A stretch of DNA of 64,000 bases. Origin: Streptomyces sp. A0642. GTDB taxonomy: Bacteria; Actinomycetota; Actinomycetes; Streptomycetales; Streptomycetaceae. Each line of letters begins with the position of its first letter. Within the stretch, counting starts at the first letter, position 1. The translations under genes and the position numbers were made by a program. The stretch lies in contig NZ_SSBL01000017.1 in assembly GCF_004795105.1 (NCBI RefSeq), forward strand, positions 1 through 64,000, in the 5' to 3' direction. Of this stretch, positions 34,231-43,856 are shown piece after piece. The notes below the pieces were generated by a model that was given only the letters and a program-made list of their open reading frames with translations, made no database searches and had not been told where the DNA came from.

Positions 34231-37200
34231 GTGAGGTGGACCGTGGGCGGTCCTGCTGGCCCGGAACGCCGTACCCGGTCGCGCCGGCTGATCGGGGTCG
34301 CGGTGCTGCTGACGCCCCTGCTGGTGGCGGGTTCCGTATCCGCCCCGCTGGGCGCGACGGAAGCCGTCGCCGCCTCGGACGCGGCGCCGGCGGACACCGG
34401 ACGGATCGCCTTCGCGGGCAGCGGGCATCGCAGCCTCGGGCTGCGCACCTCCGTGACGACGTCCAGGGACCTGTTCGAGACGGGTCCGGCGCACTACGAC
34501 CAGGACGCCTTCGGGCGCGGTGACGTCCTGGTCTTCACCAGCCTCCGCGACGAGGTGAAGCCCCAGGTGTACGTGCGCGGCGCGGACGGCACCGTGCGCA
34601 GGCTCACCATCGGCCGGGACGCCGCGCACCCCGAACTCTCCGCCGACGGGCGGACCGTGGTCTTCGACTCCGCCGAAAGGAGACCCGGTTCGCCGGCCCA
34701 GCGCGACCTCTGGTCGGTGGGCGTCAACGGCTCCGGACTGCGACGGCTGACGAACTCGCCCGCCAACGAGACCCACCCGACGCTCTCGCCGGACGGCGCC
34801 CGGATCGCGTACGCAAGCGACGGCGGCCCGGAACGCGGCACGCAGATCTACACGCGGGACGTGTCGGGCGGGGCGGTGACCTGCGTCAGCGATGCCACCG
34901 AGGGCGACGCGAGCGAGCCTGAGTGGAACCCTGTGGACGACGCCGACCACCGGCAACTCATCGTGTACACCCTGCGCCGGACCCCGGAGTCGGACACGGA
35001 CACCGGGCACCGGCTGCGGATCACCCGGGGCCCCGGGACCGGCCGCCCCCTGCTGACCGGCGCGTTCGCCGGCTGGGGCAGCCGCTCGGCGGCCTGGGCG
35101 CCGGACGGGAGCGATCTCGTCTTCCTCAGCCCCAACACGGACTGCGGATGCTCCGTCTACGACCACGTGTACCGAGCCGGCTCCCTCGACAACCCCGTTC
35201 CGGTGATGAAGCTCTCCGAGGACCGTCAGGTGCAGTCGCCTGCCGTGATCCAGCAGGGGAACACCTGGAACGTGGTCGTCACCCACAGGACCACCAAGGA
35301 GCCCGACCTCGTCACGCTCCAGGACATGCGGCAGGACGGTTCGGACCCCCGCGATCTCAGGATCGACGTGCTGCGCGAGGACCCGAGGGCCTGGTCGAAC
35401 ACGAGTGACGACCCCGCCGTCGACCCGCTGTTCCACCCGGCGGCCGGCTACGACCCCTGGACCGAGCGGCAGACCTACACCCCCGACGGCCGGCGCATCG
35501 CCGTGACGCGCTTCGAGACCGTGAACGGCGTGCGGATCCAGCGGATCTGGCTGGCCGACGCCGACGGGAGGAACCCGGCCGCCATGGATCTGGAGGAACG
35601 GGGCGCCGGCGACTGGGACACCGACCCCTCCTTCTCCCCGGACGGCACCAAGCTGGCGTTCACGCGGACGTCACCCGTGGGTGACGGGGGGACGCGGACC
35701 AGCCGGGTGCTCGTCGCCGACGTCGCCACGCGGAAGATCATCGGCAGGGTCGTCCCGCCCGCCGGGGAGGTGGCCGGCGGCGACGCCCAGCCCGCCTGGT
35801 CCTCGGACGGCACCATGCTCGCCTTCACCCGCAACCAGATGATCCGGGGCCTCGGCGGGATCAAGCACGTATGGACCGCCCCGGTGAGGAACCTCGCCCT
35901 GCAGCAGGACCTCAGCCGCACCGGCTGCCCCGGCGAGTGCAAGGTGATCGACGACAGCCCCGCCTTCTCCCCCGACGGCTCGGCGATCGCCTTCAACCGC
36001 AAGGACCGCGCCGACCAGATCAACCACCGGGCGAGCGTCGTCGTCACCTCGCCGGACGGCCGCGGCTGCCGGGTCGTCCTGCCGTCCGACCGGCGCGACG
36101 ACGCCGCCGCGTGCGGCGCGGAGATCCCGGACGTGTCGGCGACCGGCCCCTACCAGCCCCGCGACGTGGCCTGGTCGCCGGACGGCGGGCGGCTGGTGCT
36201 GAGCTCCCGCCGGGACATCGCGCCGAACTCCCCCGAGCAGCTGTCCGCGCTCGACCTCGCCACGGGCACCCTGACCCCGTTGACCGCGAAGCTGCCCGGC
36301 CGCCAGAAGGAGCCCGCCTTCCAGCAGCAGGTCGACCTGACGCTGACCGCGCCGCCCGCCGGCTCCTCGGTGGAGACCGGCTCGTCCACGTCGGTGACGG
36401 TCACCGTCACCAACCGCGGTCCCGCCCCCTCACCGGGCACCACGTTCATCGCGGACACCCCGCCGGGTGTCCGCCTGGAGGAACTCACCACCGAAGCCGG
36501 TTCCTGCGGCATCGGTTCGCCGAGCTGCGCCCTGGGCGTCCTGCGGCCGGGCGACGCAGTGAAGGTCACCGCACGGCTGACCGGCGTCACGGCGGGGCCC
36601 TGGCAGATCGGCTGGTCGGTCACCGGAGCCGTCGTCGACCCGAACCCCACGGACAACGCCGGCGGGACGGGCGTCCGGGTCCGGGCCGTGCCCAGCCTGC
36701 CCGACCCGACGCCCTCCGCCCCCCACCCCGCCCCGCCGCACACCTCTCCCCCGCCGCCGGCCCCGGCGCCGCCCGCGCGGCCGCCCGCCCCGCTGCCGCC
36801 CGAGCCCGAGGCGGGCCCCGGCGTCGCCGTGCGCGCCCAGCCCAGCCCCGGGTACGTCGGCGGACGGGTCGTCGTGACATACACCGTGCGCAACGGGAAG
36901 AACGCGCTCGCCACCGGCCTGCGGCTCCGGCTCGGGCTGCCCGCCGGCATCCCGGTGGCCACCCTCCCGCCCGGCTGCGCCGCCGGGGTGTGCGCGCTCC
37001 CCGACCTGGCGCCGGGCGCCTCCTCGGTCCTGCGCGTGGTCCTCGCCCCGGACCACGCCCTGCGGACGTCCGTCACCGGAAGGCTGACGACGACCGGCAC
37101 GGACGCCGACCGAGGTGACAACGTCTCCCGGATCCCGCTGCGCATCCTCCAGCCCCGCATCATCTCGGTGCCCGCGGTCGGCAAGCCCGGCTTCGTCACC

Positions 37201-37452
37201 TCGGTGCGCGGCAAGGACTTCCCGCCCGGCGCGCCGGTGAAGCTCGCCTGGAAGCCCGGAATCACCGCGACCGCGCTGCCCACCCGGCCGGGCGGTGACG
37301 GCACGTTCATCGCCCAGCTGCTGATCCTGGTGAAGGACCGGACGGGCCCGCGCACCATCTCCGCGTCGGGGCCCGGCTTCAGCCCGGTCACCACCCCGTT
37401 CCTGGTGGTCACCGGCACCATCGTCCCGCCGGACGAGGTGGGGCGCAGGTGA
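34231..37452 (+). CDS. Secreted TolB/PD40 beta-propeller protein with DUF11-like repeats
   Basis: 1073 residues. Twin-Arg-rich N-terminus and a hydrophobic segment (about 20-45) form a signal peptide. Residues about 50-690 contain repeated 'P.FSPDG..IAFTR' PD40 blades of a TolB-like propeller. After that come DUF11/CARDB-like beta domains (about 700-810 and 880-1000) separated by a Pro-rich linker. Such domains bind proteins or glycans. The gene overlaps DUF4255 by four bases, so it is co-translated with CIS assembly genes; an exported component of a cytoplasmic machine is notable. The GTG at 34231 is weakly supported; other starts within 20 codons are possible. Confidence 0.78.
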   Translation: MRWTVGGPAGPERRTRSRRLIGVAVLLTPLLVAGSVSAPLGATEAVAASDAAPADTGRIAFAGSGHRSLGLRTSVTTSRDLFETGPAHYDQDAFGRGDVLVFTSLRDEVKPQVYVRGADGTVRRLTIGRDAAHPELSADGRTVVFDSAERRPGSPAQRDLWSVGVNGSGLRRLTNSPANETHPTLSPDGARIAYASDGGPERGTQIYTRDVSGGAVTCVSDATEGDASEPEWNPVDDADHRQLIVYTLRRTPESDTDTGHRLRITRGPGTGRPLLTGAFAGWGSRSAAWAPDGSDLVFLSPNTDCGCSVYDHVYRAGSLDNPVPVMKLSEDRQVQSPAVIQQGNTWNVVVTHRTTKEPDLVTLQDMRQDGSDPRDLRIDVLREDPRAWSNTSDDPAVDPLFHPAAGYDPWTERQTYTPDGRRIAVTRFETVNGVRIQRIWLADADGRNPAAMDLEERGAGDWDTDPSFSPDGTKLAFTRTSPVGDGGTRTSRVLVADVATRKIIGRVVPPAGEVAGGDAQPAWSSDGTMLAFTRNQMIRGLGGIKHVWTAPVRNLALQQDLSRTGCPGECKVIDDSPAFSPDGSAIAFNRKDRADQINHRASVVVTSPDGRGCRVVLPSDRRDDAAACGAEIPDVSATGPYQPRDVAWSPDGGRLVLSSRRDIAPNSPEQLSALDLATGTLTPLTAKLPGRQKEPAFQQQVDLTLTAPPAGSSVETGSSTSVTVTVTNRGPAPSPGTTFIADTPPGVRLEELTTEAGSCGIGSPSCALGVLRPGDAVKVTARLTGVTAGPWQIGWSVTGAVVDPNPTDNAGGTGVRVRAVPSLPDPTPSAPHPAPPHTSPPPPAPAPPARPPAPLPPEPEAGPGVAVRAQPSPGYVGGRVVVTYTVRNGKNALATGLRLRLGLPAGIPVATLPPGCAAGVCALPDLAPGASSVLRVVLAPDHALRTSVTGRLTTTGTDADRGDNVSRIPLRILQPRIISVPAVGKPGFVTSVRGKDFPPGAPVKLAWKPGITATALPTRPGGDGTFIAQLLILVKDRTGPRTISASGPGFSPVTTPFLVVTGTIVPPDEVGRR

Positions 37453-38237
37453 TCCACGAAGTCGACGAAGGACTGCGGCTGCTGCTCGTCGACGCCGGCC
37501 TCGAGGAGAGCGGCGTGGACCTGGTCTTCGACGCCCCGACCCGGGACTGGTCCGCACGGCGCAACGCTCCCACGGTCAGCGTCTTCCTCTACGGCATCCG
37601 CGAGGACGCCACCCGCCGCCGCAGCGGCACGACCGACGAGTACGACGAGGAGGGCGTGGTCACGGGGCGGCGGACACCACCGCGCTGGTTCGAGCTGACC
37701 TATCTGCTGACCGCGTGGACCAACCGGCCGCAGGATGAACACCGCCTGCTCTCGGAGGTGTTGCGCTGCCTGATCCACACGGACGTCCTGCCCGCCCGGA
37801 TGCTCACCGGCAGCCTGGCCGCGCTGGGGATGACGGTGGAGATGGAGGCGGCGTCCGCGGGTTCCGGGGACCGTCCGTCCACCGTGGACGTGTGGTCCGC
37901 GCTCGGCGGCGAGCTGAAGGCGGCGATCGACCTGCGGGTGTGGGCGCCGCTGGCCGGCGAGGTGACGCCCGTCGGGCCGCCGGTCACCGAGGGCCTGTTG
38001 GTGCGGACGGTCCCCGGACGCGACGGCGAGGCCACGGAAGCGGGCCGGCGGCTGCGCTACGACGCGGCCTCGGAGGTCCGCGGGGAGGGCTTCGCCGCGG
38101 CACGCGAACGGCAGCTCCCGCCGGGGCAGCGGCTGCGGGACGACGCGGCCTCGGAGGCCCGCGGGCCGGGCGTCGGCGCGGAGCGTGACCAGCGGCTCCC
38201 GTCGGCCCGGCGCAGGCGTGGAGGTCCGGCCCGGTGA
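37449..38237 (+). CDS. DUF4255 (Pvc16_N) tail terminator/cap protein
   Basis: 262 residues. The N-terminal DUF4255 domain runs about 1-190 ('MIHEVDEGLRLLLVDAGLEESGVDLVFDAPTRDWSARRNAPTVSVFLYGIREDATRR', 'RWFELTYLLTAWT'). In Afp/PVC this family caps the tube and sheath. The C-terminal tail (about 200-260) is unusual: two copies of a 'RLR.DAASE.RG.G..AER..QLP' unit rich in Arg/Ala/Glu. GTG 37449 and the stop overlap both neighbours by four bases. Confidence 0.9.
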   Translation: MIHEVDEGLRLLLVDAGLEESGVDLVFDAPTRDWSARRNAPTVSVFLYGIREDATRRRSGTTDEYDEEGVVTGRRTPPRWFELTYLLTAWTNRPQDEHRLLSEVLRCLIHTDVLPARMLTGSLAALGMTVEMEAASAGSGDRPSTVDVWSALGGELKAAIDLRVWAPLAGEVTPVGPPVTEGLLVRTVPGRDGEATEAGRRLRYDAASEVRGEGFAAARERQLPPGQRLRDDAASEARGPGVGAERDQRLPSARRRRGGPAR

Positions 38238-40426
38238 CCACGGCGTACGAGACCCCGGCCGCTCACCGCGAACCGGCCGGCGCACCGGCGACGGACGTCG
38301 AGGACCTCTGGGAGCGGCTGGGCCGCATCGAGCGGCGGGTACGGCACGCGGTCGCGCTGCGCCAGGAGACCGACCCGGATCCCAACGACCCGTACCGGGG
38401 GCAGTACCTCACCCCCGCCGCGGCCGAGCTGATCCTGGATTCCCGCGACGCGTTCCGCCCGGTCCCGGCGTACGGTTCCGTCCCGGGCCACGGCTCCGAC
38501 GCCCCGCCGGGGGGCCGGATCGCCGCCCTCGCGGAGCGGTTCGGGCTGGTCGCGCCGGACGTCGACCTCCTGCTCGTCGCGATGGCCCCGGACATCGACG
38601 CCCGGTTCGAGCGGCTGTACGGCTATCTCAACGACGACCTCACCCGGCGCAGGGCCACGATCGGCCTGGCCCTCGAACTGTGCGGACTGCCCGCCGCGGG
38701 CCCCGGCCGCTTCCGCTTCTCGCCGTCCGCCCCGCTGGTGGCGGCCGGCCTGGTCGAGGTGCTGGAGGGCGAGCGCCCCCTGCTCTCCCGGGTATTGCGC
38801 GTACCGGACCGGGTCACGGCCCATCTGCTCGGCGACGACGGCGTGGACGGGCGGCTGCACGGCCTCGTCCGGCTGACGGCCGGGCCGCAGGAGGTTCCGG
38901 ACCCGTGCCCCACGACGCTGCGGGTCGCGGCGGCGCTGGGTACCGGCAGCGGCCTGGTGCACCTGCTGGACCGGGGCGGCGACCCCGGCAGGCTCGCCGC
39001 CGACGCGCTCCTCGCGTCGGGGCTCCGCCCGCTGGTGGTGGACGTCGCGGCCCTGGCCGCCGCCCCGGAGCCGGTGCGGACCGCGCGGATCCTGGCGACC
39101 GAGGCACGGCTGGCCGGCGGCGGTCTCGTCGTCGGCCCGCTGGAAGCGCTCGTCCCCGAGCAGCTCAAGGGCGCCCGCCTGATCGACGGGCTCTGCGAGG
39201 CGGTCGGCGGCGGTTCCCCGCTGATCATGTACGGGAAGAAGCACTGGGACCCGTTGTGGGCGGGCGAGAGCCCGGTGACGGTCCACGTCCTGCCCGAGGA
39301 CCCGGCGGACACGGCACGGCGGTGGCGCCGGGCGCTCGCCGGGGCCGGCGCGCCGGAGGGCATCGCCGCCGGTGCTCCGGAAGACCTGGCCGCCGGTGAT
39401 CCGGGGGGCCTCGCCGGCGGGAGCGCGGCGGCCGACGCGCGGCTCGCCGACGCCATCCGCGCCTACCGGCTCGACTCCGGCCAGATCCGCCGGGCCGCCG
39501 CCGTCGCCACCCGGCTGGCCGGGCTCGAGGGGCGGCCGGTGGAGGCCCGGGACCTGCGGACCGCTGTCCGGGCCCAGAACGGGGCGGGCCTGGCACGGCT
39601 CGCCCGCCGCATCGAGCCCGCCGTCGGCTGGGACGACCTCGTGCTGCCCCCGTCGACCCGTCAGCAGCTCTCCGACCTCGCGCTGCGCGCCCGCCACCGG
39701 GAGCAGGTGCTCGGCCGGTGGCGGATGCGGCCGGGCGGCGGCCGGGGCCGGGGCATCGTCGCGCTGTTCGCCGGGGAGTCCGGCACCGGGAAGACCATGT
39801 CGGCGGAGGTCGTCGCGGCCGACCTCGGCATGGAGCTCTACGTCGTGGACCTGTCCTCCGTGGTGGACAAGTACATCGGGGAGACCGAGAAGAACCTGGA
39901 GAGGATCTTCGTCGAGGCGTCCGACGTCAACGCGGTGCTGCTCTTCGACGAGGCGGACGCCGTCTTCGGGAAGCGCTCGCAGGTCAAGGACGCGCAGGAC
40001 CGGCACGCCAACGTGGAATCGGCCTATCTCCTCCAGCGGATCGAGTCCTTCGACGGCATCGCCGTGCTCACCACCAATCTGCGGGCCAACCTCGACGAGG
40101 CGTTCACCCGCCGCCTCGACGTGGTCGCCGACTTCCCCGTACCGGACGCGGAGCAGCGGCTGGCCCTGTGGGAACGCTGCCTGGGCACGGAGATCCCCCG
40201 CGCGCCCGGCCTCGACCTGCGGACCTGTGCGGAACGGTTCGAGCTCACGGGAGGGTCCATCCGCGCCTGCACGGTCACCGCCGCGTACCAGGCGGCGGAG
40301 TCGGGGCGCCCCCTGGACACGGAACAGCTCGTCTCCGCCGTGCTCGCCGAGTACCGCAAGCTCGGACGGCTCGTCCTGGACAGCGAGTTCGGACCGTGGC
40401 TGGAGCGGTCCCGGCGCGGGAGCTGA
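38234..40426 (+). CDS. AAA+ ATPase of the CIS (Afp15/Pvc15-like)
   Basis: 730 residues. The N-terminal half (about 15-470) is a family-specific helical region. The AAA+ core follows: Walker A 'GESGTGKT' at about 514-521, Walker B 'LLFDEAD' at about 568-574, then 'FDGIAVLTTNLRANLDEAFTRRLD' (sensor 1 and arginine-finger region). eCIS ATPases help particle assembly or tube loading in the cytoplasm. It overlaps DUF4255 by four bases and ends the plus-strand CIS operon. Confidence 0.93.
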   Translation: MTTAYETPAAHREPAGAPATDVEDLWERLGRIERRVRHAVALRQETDPDPNDPYRGQYLTPAAAELILDSRDAFRPVPAYGSVPGHGSDAPPGGRIAALAERFGLVAPDVDLLLVAMAPDIDARFERLYGYLNDDLTRRRATIGLALELCGLPAAGPGRFRFSPSAPLVAAGLVEVLEGERPLLSRVLRVPDRVTAHLLGDDGVDGRLHGLVRLTAGPQEVPDPCPTTLRVAAALGTGSGLVHLLDRGGDPGRLAADALLASGLRPLVVDVAALAAAPEPVRTARILATEARLAGGGLVVGPLEALVPEQLKGARLIDGLCEAVGGGSPLIMYGKKHWDPLWAGESPVTVHVLPEDPADTARRWRRALAGAGAPEGIAAGAPEDLAAGDPGGLAGGSAAADARLADAIRAYRLDSGQIRRAAAVATRLAGLEGRPVEARDLRTAVRAQNGAGLARLARRIEPAVGWDDLVLPPSTRQQLSDLALRARHREQVLGRWRMRPGGGRGRGIVALFAGESGTGKTMSAEVVAADLGMELYVVDLSSVVDKYIGETEKNLERIFVEASDVNAVLLFDEADAVFGKRSQVKDAQDRHANVESAYLLQRIESFDGIAVLTTNLRANLDEAFTRRLDVVADFPVPDAEQRLALWERCLGTEIPRAPGLDLRTCAERFELTGGSIRACTVTAAYQAAESGRPLDTEQLVSAVLAEYRKLGRLVLDSEFGPWLERSRRGS

Positions 40427-40488
40427 CCGGGCCGGCCGGAGGCGCACGAGTCCTGGCCTCGCGTTGCGGCGTCCGTATCATCTGACGC

Positions 40489-41079
40489 ATGACTGCAGAG
40501 CCCTCGCGACCCGCCGGCCGTATGCGCGCCTCCGACGCCGACCGCGAAGCGGTCGTGGAACAGCTGCGGGAGGCGGCGGCCGAGGGCCGCATCGATCTCT
40601 GCGAGCTGGACGAGCGCCTGGGCCAGGCGCTCACGGCCAAGACCCACGCCGAACTCGCCCCGCTCACCGAGGACCTGGGTCCGGCCGTGTTCGGTTCGGA
40701 GGAGCCCCTGACGCTGAAGGGCGGCATCCACGGCGCTCAGCGAACGGGCCGGTGGAAGGTGCCGCCGCGCGTGGTCGCGTACGGCGGCATGGGCGGCGTG
40801 CGCCTCGACTTCACGCAGGCCGAGTGCCGGCTGCGGGAGGTCGAGGTCGAGGTCGACGCGCAGATGGCCGGGGTGGTGCTGGTGCTTCCGGCGGGCTGGA
40901 AGGCGGACACGGACGCGCTGGACCTCGGCTTCGGCGGCCTGAAGGACAAGACCTCGGGCGAACGGCTGCCGGGCACGCCGGTGCTCCGGGTGACGGGGTC
41001 GTGCGGGGCGGGCGGTGTGGTCATCCGCCACGCGAACCTCCGGGAACGCCGCAAGCAGCGCAAGGAGTCGTCGCGGTGA
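40489..41079 (+). CDS. DUF1707 domain protein
   Basis: 196 residues. N-terminal DUF1707 'MRASDADREAVVEQLREAAAEGRIDLCELDERLGQALTAKTHAEL' (about 11-56), followed by a beta-rich C-terminal region (about 75-185) with a repeated strand pattern like cell-wall-active-antibiotic-response-type domains. No membrane segment. Common in actinobacteria and of unknown function. Starts 62 bases after the CIS ATPase. Confidence 0.85.
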   Translation: MTAEPSRPAGRMRASDADREAVVEQLREAAAEGRIDLCELDERLGQALTAKTHAELAPLTEDLGPAVFGSEEPLTLKGGIHGAQRTGRWKVPPRVVAYGGMGGVRLDFTQAECRLREVEVEVDAQMAGVVLVLPAGWKADTDALDLGFGGLKDKTSGERLPGTPVLRVTGSCGAGGVVIRHANLRERRKQRKESSR

Positions 41080-41103
41080 GCGTCGCCTGGACCTCGTTGG
41101 TGC

Positions 41104-41610
41104 TCAGGGTCTGAACACCGGTACTGCTTCGTACCCCTCGTCCTGCCGGAACGTCACCCGCAGCTCCATTCCGATGGTGAGCGCGGACTCCTCGCACTCC
41201 ACGACCTCCGTCATCATCCGCGGCCCCTCTACCAGGTCGACCACGGCGGCGACGTACGGAACGCGGCCGCCGAACGGTGGCAGGTCGTTGCGGTGGACGA
41301 CGGACCAGGTGTAGAGCGTGGCCCGCCCGCTCGCCCGCTCCCAGTGCACGTCCTCGCTCCAGCAATGCGGGCAGAACTCGCGCGGATAGTGGTGCGCCCG
41401 GCCGCAGGCGCGGCAGCGGCGCAGCAGCAGGTGTCCCTCGGCTGCGGCGTCCCAGTAGCGGCGCGTGAAGGCGTCGGGTTCGGGGAGGTCGTAGCGGGAG
41501 GACGCGGCGGGAGCCGAGGCGGGGGCCGGGGCGGGAGCTGGTGTCGTCACAGGGCCGGTCGTCACAGGGCCGGTCGTCGCAGGGCCACTCGTCCCGAGAC
41601 CAGTCGTCAC
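41104..41610 (-). CDS. DUF35 OB-fold/zinc-ribbon protein (thiolase partner type)
   Basis: 168 residues. After a Thr/Pro/Ala-rich tail (about 1-38) comes the rubredoxin-like zinc ribbon 'LLLRRCRACGRAHHYPREFCPHCWS' (about 58-83), then the OB fold 'GRATLYTWSVVHRNDLPPF...YVAAVVDLVEGPRMMTEVV'. DUF35 proteins bind thiolase-fold enzymes or dehydratases and supply the acyl-CoA site, as in steroid side-chain aldolases. GTG 41610 overlaps the DoxX stop (GTGA); the pair is one operon behind an operator of the CGTCAG family. A plausible partner of the thiolase at 5.1 kb. Confidence 0.88.
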   Translation of the reverse strand: MTTGLGTSGPATTGPVTTGPVTTPAPAPAPASAPAASSRYDLPEPDAFTRRYWDAAAEGHLLLRRCRACGRAHHYPREFCPHCWSEDVHWERASGRATLYTWSVVHRNDLPPFGGRVPYVAAVVDLVEGPRMMTEVVECEESALTIGMELRVTFRQDEGYEAVPVFRP

Positions 41611-42059
41611 AGGAACAGTCCGATCGCGTCGTCGAGGGACCAGGTCTGCCAGGACATGGTGAACAGGGCGACGACCGAGATGAGCGCCATCATCGCGTTC
41701 TGCCCCTGCTCGGCCCAGTCGTGGATCATCAGGACCAGGTAGAGCAGGTTGAGCAGGAGACCCGCGACGAGGGCGACCGGGGTCAGGAAGCCGGTCACCA
41801 GGCCGAGGCCGAGGGCCAGTTCCGCGTACACGACGAGGTAGGCCATCGTCCTCGGGCGCGGCGCGACGATCCTTTCGAAACCGGTCCGGACCGCCGGCCA
41901 GCGGTGCTTGCCCGCGACGTCCGCCGCCCACGCGATGCCGGTGCCGCGCTCGAACCAGCCCTTCCTGTCCTTGTGGCGCCAGCTCTCCAGCCACCACAGG
42001 CCGAGGCCGATGCGGAGCACGGCGAGCCACTGTGCTCCGTCGAGCCAGATCGTCCGCAT
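41607..42059 (-). CDS. DoxX family membrane protein
   Basis: About 150 residues with four hydrophobic segments ('LAVLRIGLGLWWLESW', 'MAYLVVYAELALGLGLVTGFLTPVALVAGLLLNLLYLVLM', 'QNAMMALISVVALFTMS'). DoxX-type proteins act near quinones and redox enzymes of the membrane. The start at 42059 is supported by GGGAGG 7 bases upstream; the longer frame to 42089 abuts the operator. It is the first gene of the DoxX-DUF35 operon. Confidence 0.85.
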   Translation of the reverse strand: MRTIWLDGAQWLAVLRIGLGLWWLESWRHKDRKGWFERGTGIAWAADVAGKHRWPAVRTGFERIVAPRPRTMAYLVVYAELALGLGLVTGFLTPVALVAGLLLNLLYLVLMIHDWAEQGQNAMMALISVVALFTMSWQTWSLDDAIGLFL

Positions 42060-42089
42060 GGCACCCTCCCGATCGCGGCCGTCCGCCAT

Positions 42090-42108
42090 ATCTGACGGTA
42101 CGTCAGTT
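42090..42108. promoter_or_regulatory. Inverted-repeat operator (CGTCAG family), site 2
   Basis: ATCTGACGGTACGTCAGTT, nearly perfect. It lies 30 bases upstream of the DoxX start and 133 bases upstream of the divergent CzcO-like gene, so it can control both. Confidence 0.75.
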
Positions 42109-42241
42109 CACCTGATGGGAGGTGGGCCGCGCAAGGGGCGCGCACCGCGCGCTCGTACACCCGTACACCCGTGATCAATTCGCAATCGATTCCGGTCTTG
42201 ACCGAGACCCATCAAGGGGGTGCCCGATTACGCTCCGAACC

Positions 42242-43432
42242 ATGTCCGACAGCACGTCTGCCTCCGGTAGAAGTAACCCCCCGGTCCCCACCGACATCAC
42301 CGAGGACCGCCCCGTCTATGTCATCGGCGGCGGCCCGGGCGGGCTCGCCGCCGCCGCGGCCCTGCGCGAGCAGGGTGTCCGCGCCGTCGTCCTGGAGAAG
42401 TCCGGGGACGTCGGCGCGTCCTGGCGGCGCCACTACGACCGGCTGCACCTGCACACCACCCGGCGCTGGTCCGCCCTCCCCGGTCTGCCCATGCCCCGCA
42501 GGTTCGGCCGCTGGGTCTCCCGGGACGACGTGGTCCGCTACCTGGAGAAGTACGCCGAGCACCACGAACTGGAAGTGGTGACGGGCGTCGAGGTCTCCCG
42601 GGTAGACCCGGCCGCGGACGGCACGGGGTGGCGGCTGACCGCCACCGGAGGGCGCGAACTGACCGGCCGTGCCGTCGTCGTGGCCACCGGCTACAACCAC
42701 ACCCCGCGCATCCCCGACTGGCCCGGGCGCGACACCTTCACCGGCGAGCTGCTGCACGCCTCCGACTACCGCAACCCGGCCCCGTACGCGGGCAAGGACG
42801 TCCTCGTCGTGGGCGTCGGCAACACGGGCGCGGAGATCGCCGTCGACCTGGTGGAGGGCGGGGCGTCCCGCGTACGGCTCGCGGTGCGTACCCCTCCGCA
42901 CATCGTGCGCCGCTCCACGGCGGGCTGGCCCGCGCAGGCGACCGGCATCCTGGTGCGCCGGCTGCCCGTCGCGCTCGTCGACCGGGCCGGCGGTCTGATG
43001 GCCCGCATCGCCGTGCCCGACCTCGTCGCACACGGTCTGCCCCGGCCGGACACGGGTCTGTACTCCCGGGTCAAGGAGGGCGCGATCCCGGTCCAGGACG
43101 TGGGGCTGATCGATGCGGTGAAGGGCGGCCGGGTGGCGCCGGTGGCGGCCGTCGAGTCGTTCGACGGGGACGCGGTGGTGCTGGCGGACGGGACCCGGCT
43201 CACCCCGGACGCGGTGATCGCCGCGACCGGCTATCTCCGGGCCCTGGAGCCGCTGGTCGGCCACCTCGGGGTGCTGGACGCGCGGGGCCGGCCGGTGGTG
43301 CACGGCGGGCGTACGCCGAAGCAGGCGCCCGGGCTGTACTTCACCGGCTTCACCAACCCCATCAGCGGCATGCTGCGCGAGATGGCGCTGGACGCGCGGA
43401 AGATCGCGAAGCGGGTGGGCGGGGGCGCCTGA
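42242..43432 (+). CDS. CzcO-like flavin monooxygenase/NAD(P)-binding oxidoreductase
   Basis: 396 residues. FAD-binding 'VYVIGGGPGGLAAAAALREQGVRAVVLEKSGDVGASWRRHYDRLHLHT' (about 23-70); NADPH-binding 'DVLVVGVGNTGAEIAVDLVEGGASRVRLAVR' (about 186-216); and the ATG motif 'VVVATGYNHTP' with a second 'VIAATGYLRALE'. The family oxygenates small organic substrates. The ATG at 42242 begins the conserved part; no close Shine-Dalgarno, so a leaderless mRNA is possible. Confidence 0.87.
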   Translation: MSDSTSASGRSNPPVPTDITEDRPVYVIGGGPGGLAAAAALREQGVRAVVLEKSGDVGASWRRHYDRLHLHTTRRWSALPGLPMPRRFGRWVSRDDVVRYLEKYAEHHELEVVTGVEVSRVDPAADGTGWRLTATGGRELTGRAVVVATGYNHTPRIPDWPGRDTFTGELLHASDYRNPAPYAGKDVLVVGVGNTGAEIAVDLVEGGASRVRLAVRTPPHIVRRSTAGWPAQATGILVRRLPVALVDRAGGLMARIAVPDLVAHGLPRPDTGLYSRVKEGAIPVQDVGLIDAVKGGRVAPVAAVESFDGDAVVLADGTRLTPDAVIAATGYLRALEPLVGHLGVLDARGRPVVHGGRTPKQAPGLYFTGFTNPISGMLREMALDARKIAKRVGGGA

Positions 43433-43856
43433 GCCGGGGGGCCTGAGTCCGGGACGACAATTAATGCGGGGCGCTGCTGGTGGCGTTCGGGTGCCGGGCG
43501 CTCGGACGCCGGGCGCTCGGGCGCGGGGCGCTGCTGGTGCCGGGCGCCCGGTGTGGGCCGCCCTCAATCGCCGGGCGGGCTGGAAGGGGTGGCCCTGTCG
43601 TGTGCGCACCCGTGGGGGGTGACCCGGGGCGTCTCCTCGGTCGGGACCCGGATCCCTCCGGGGCGTCTCCTCGGTCGCCGAACGTTCCGCCGGTACGCGA
43701 AGGGCCAGGGTGTCTGTTCGGCGCCCTGCGGGGGCTCCCCTGCACGGCCCCGGGCCGCTCGGCCGTCCTGCGCCGTGCGGGGCCGCTCCGGGGTGGGGTC
43801 GACCGGGTTCGGGGCCCCCGATGATCGCGCGGTCCAGCCTTTGCCTGCACGGTTAT

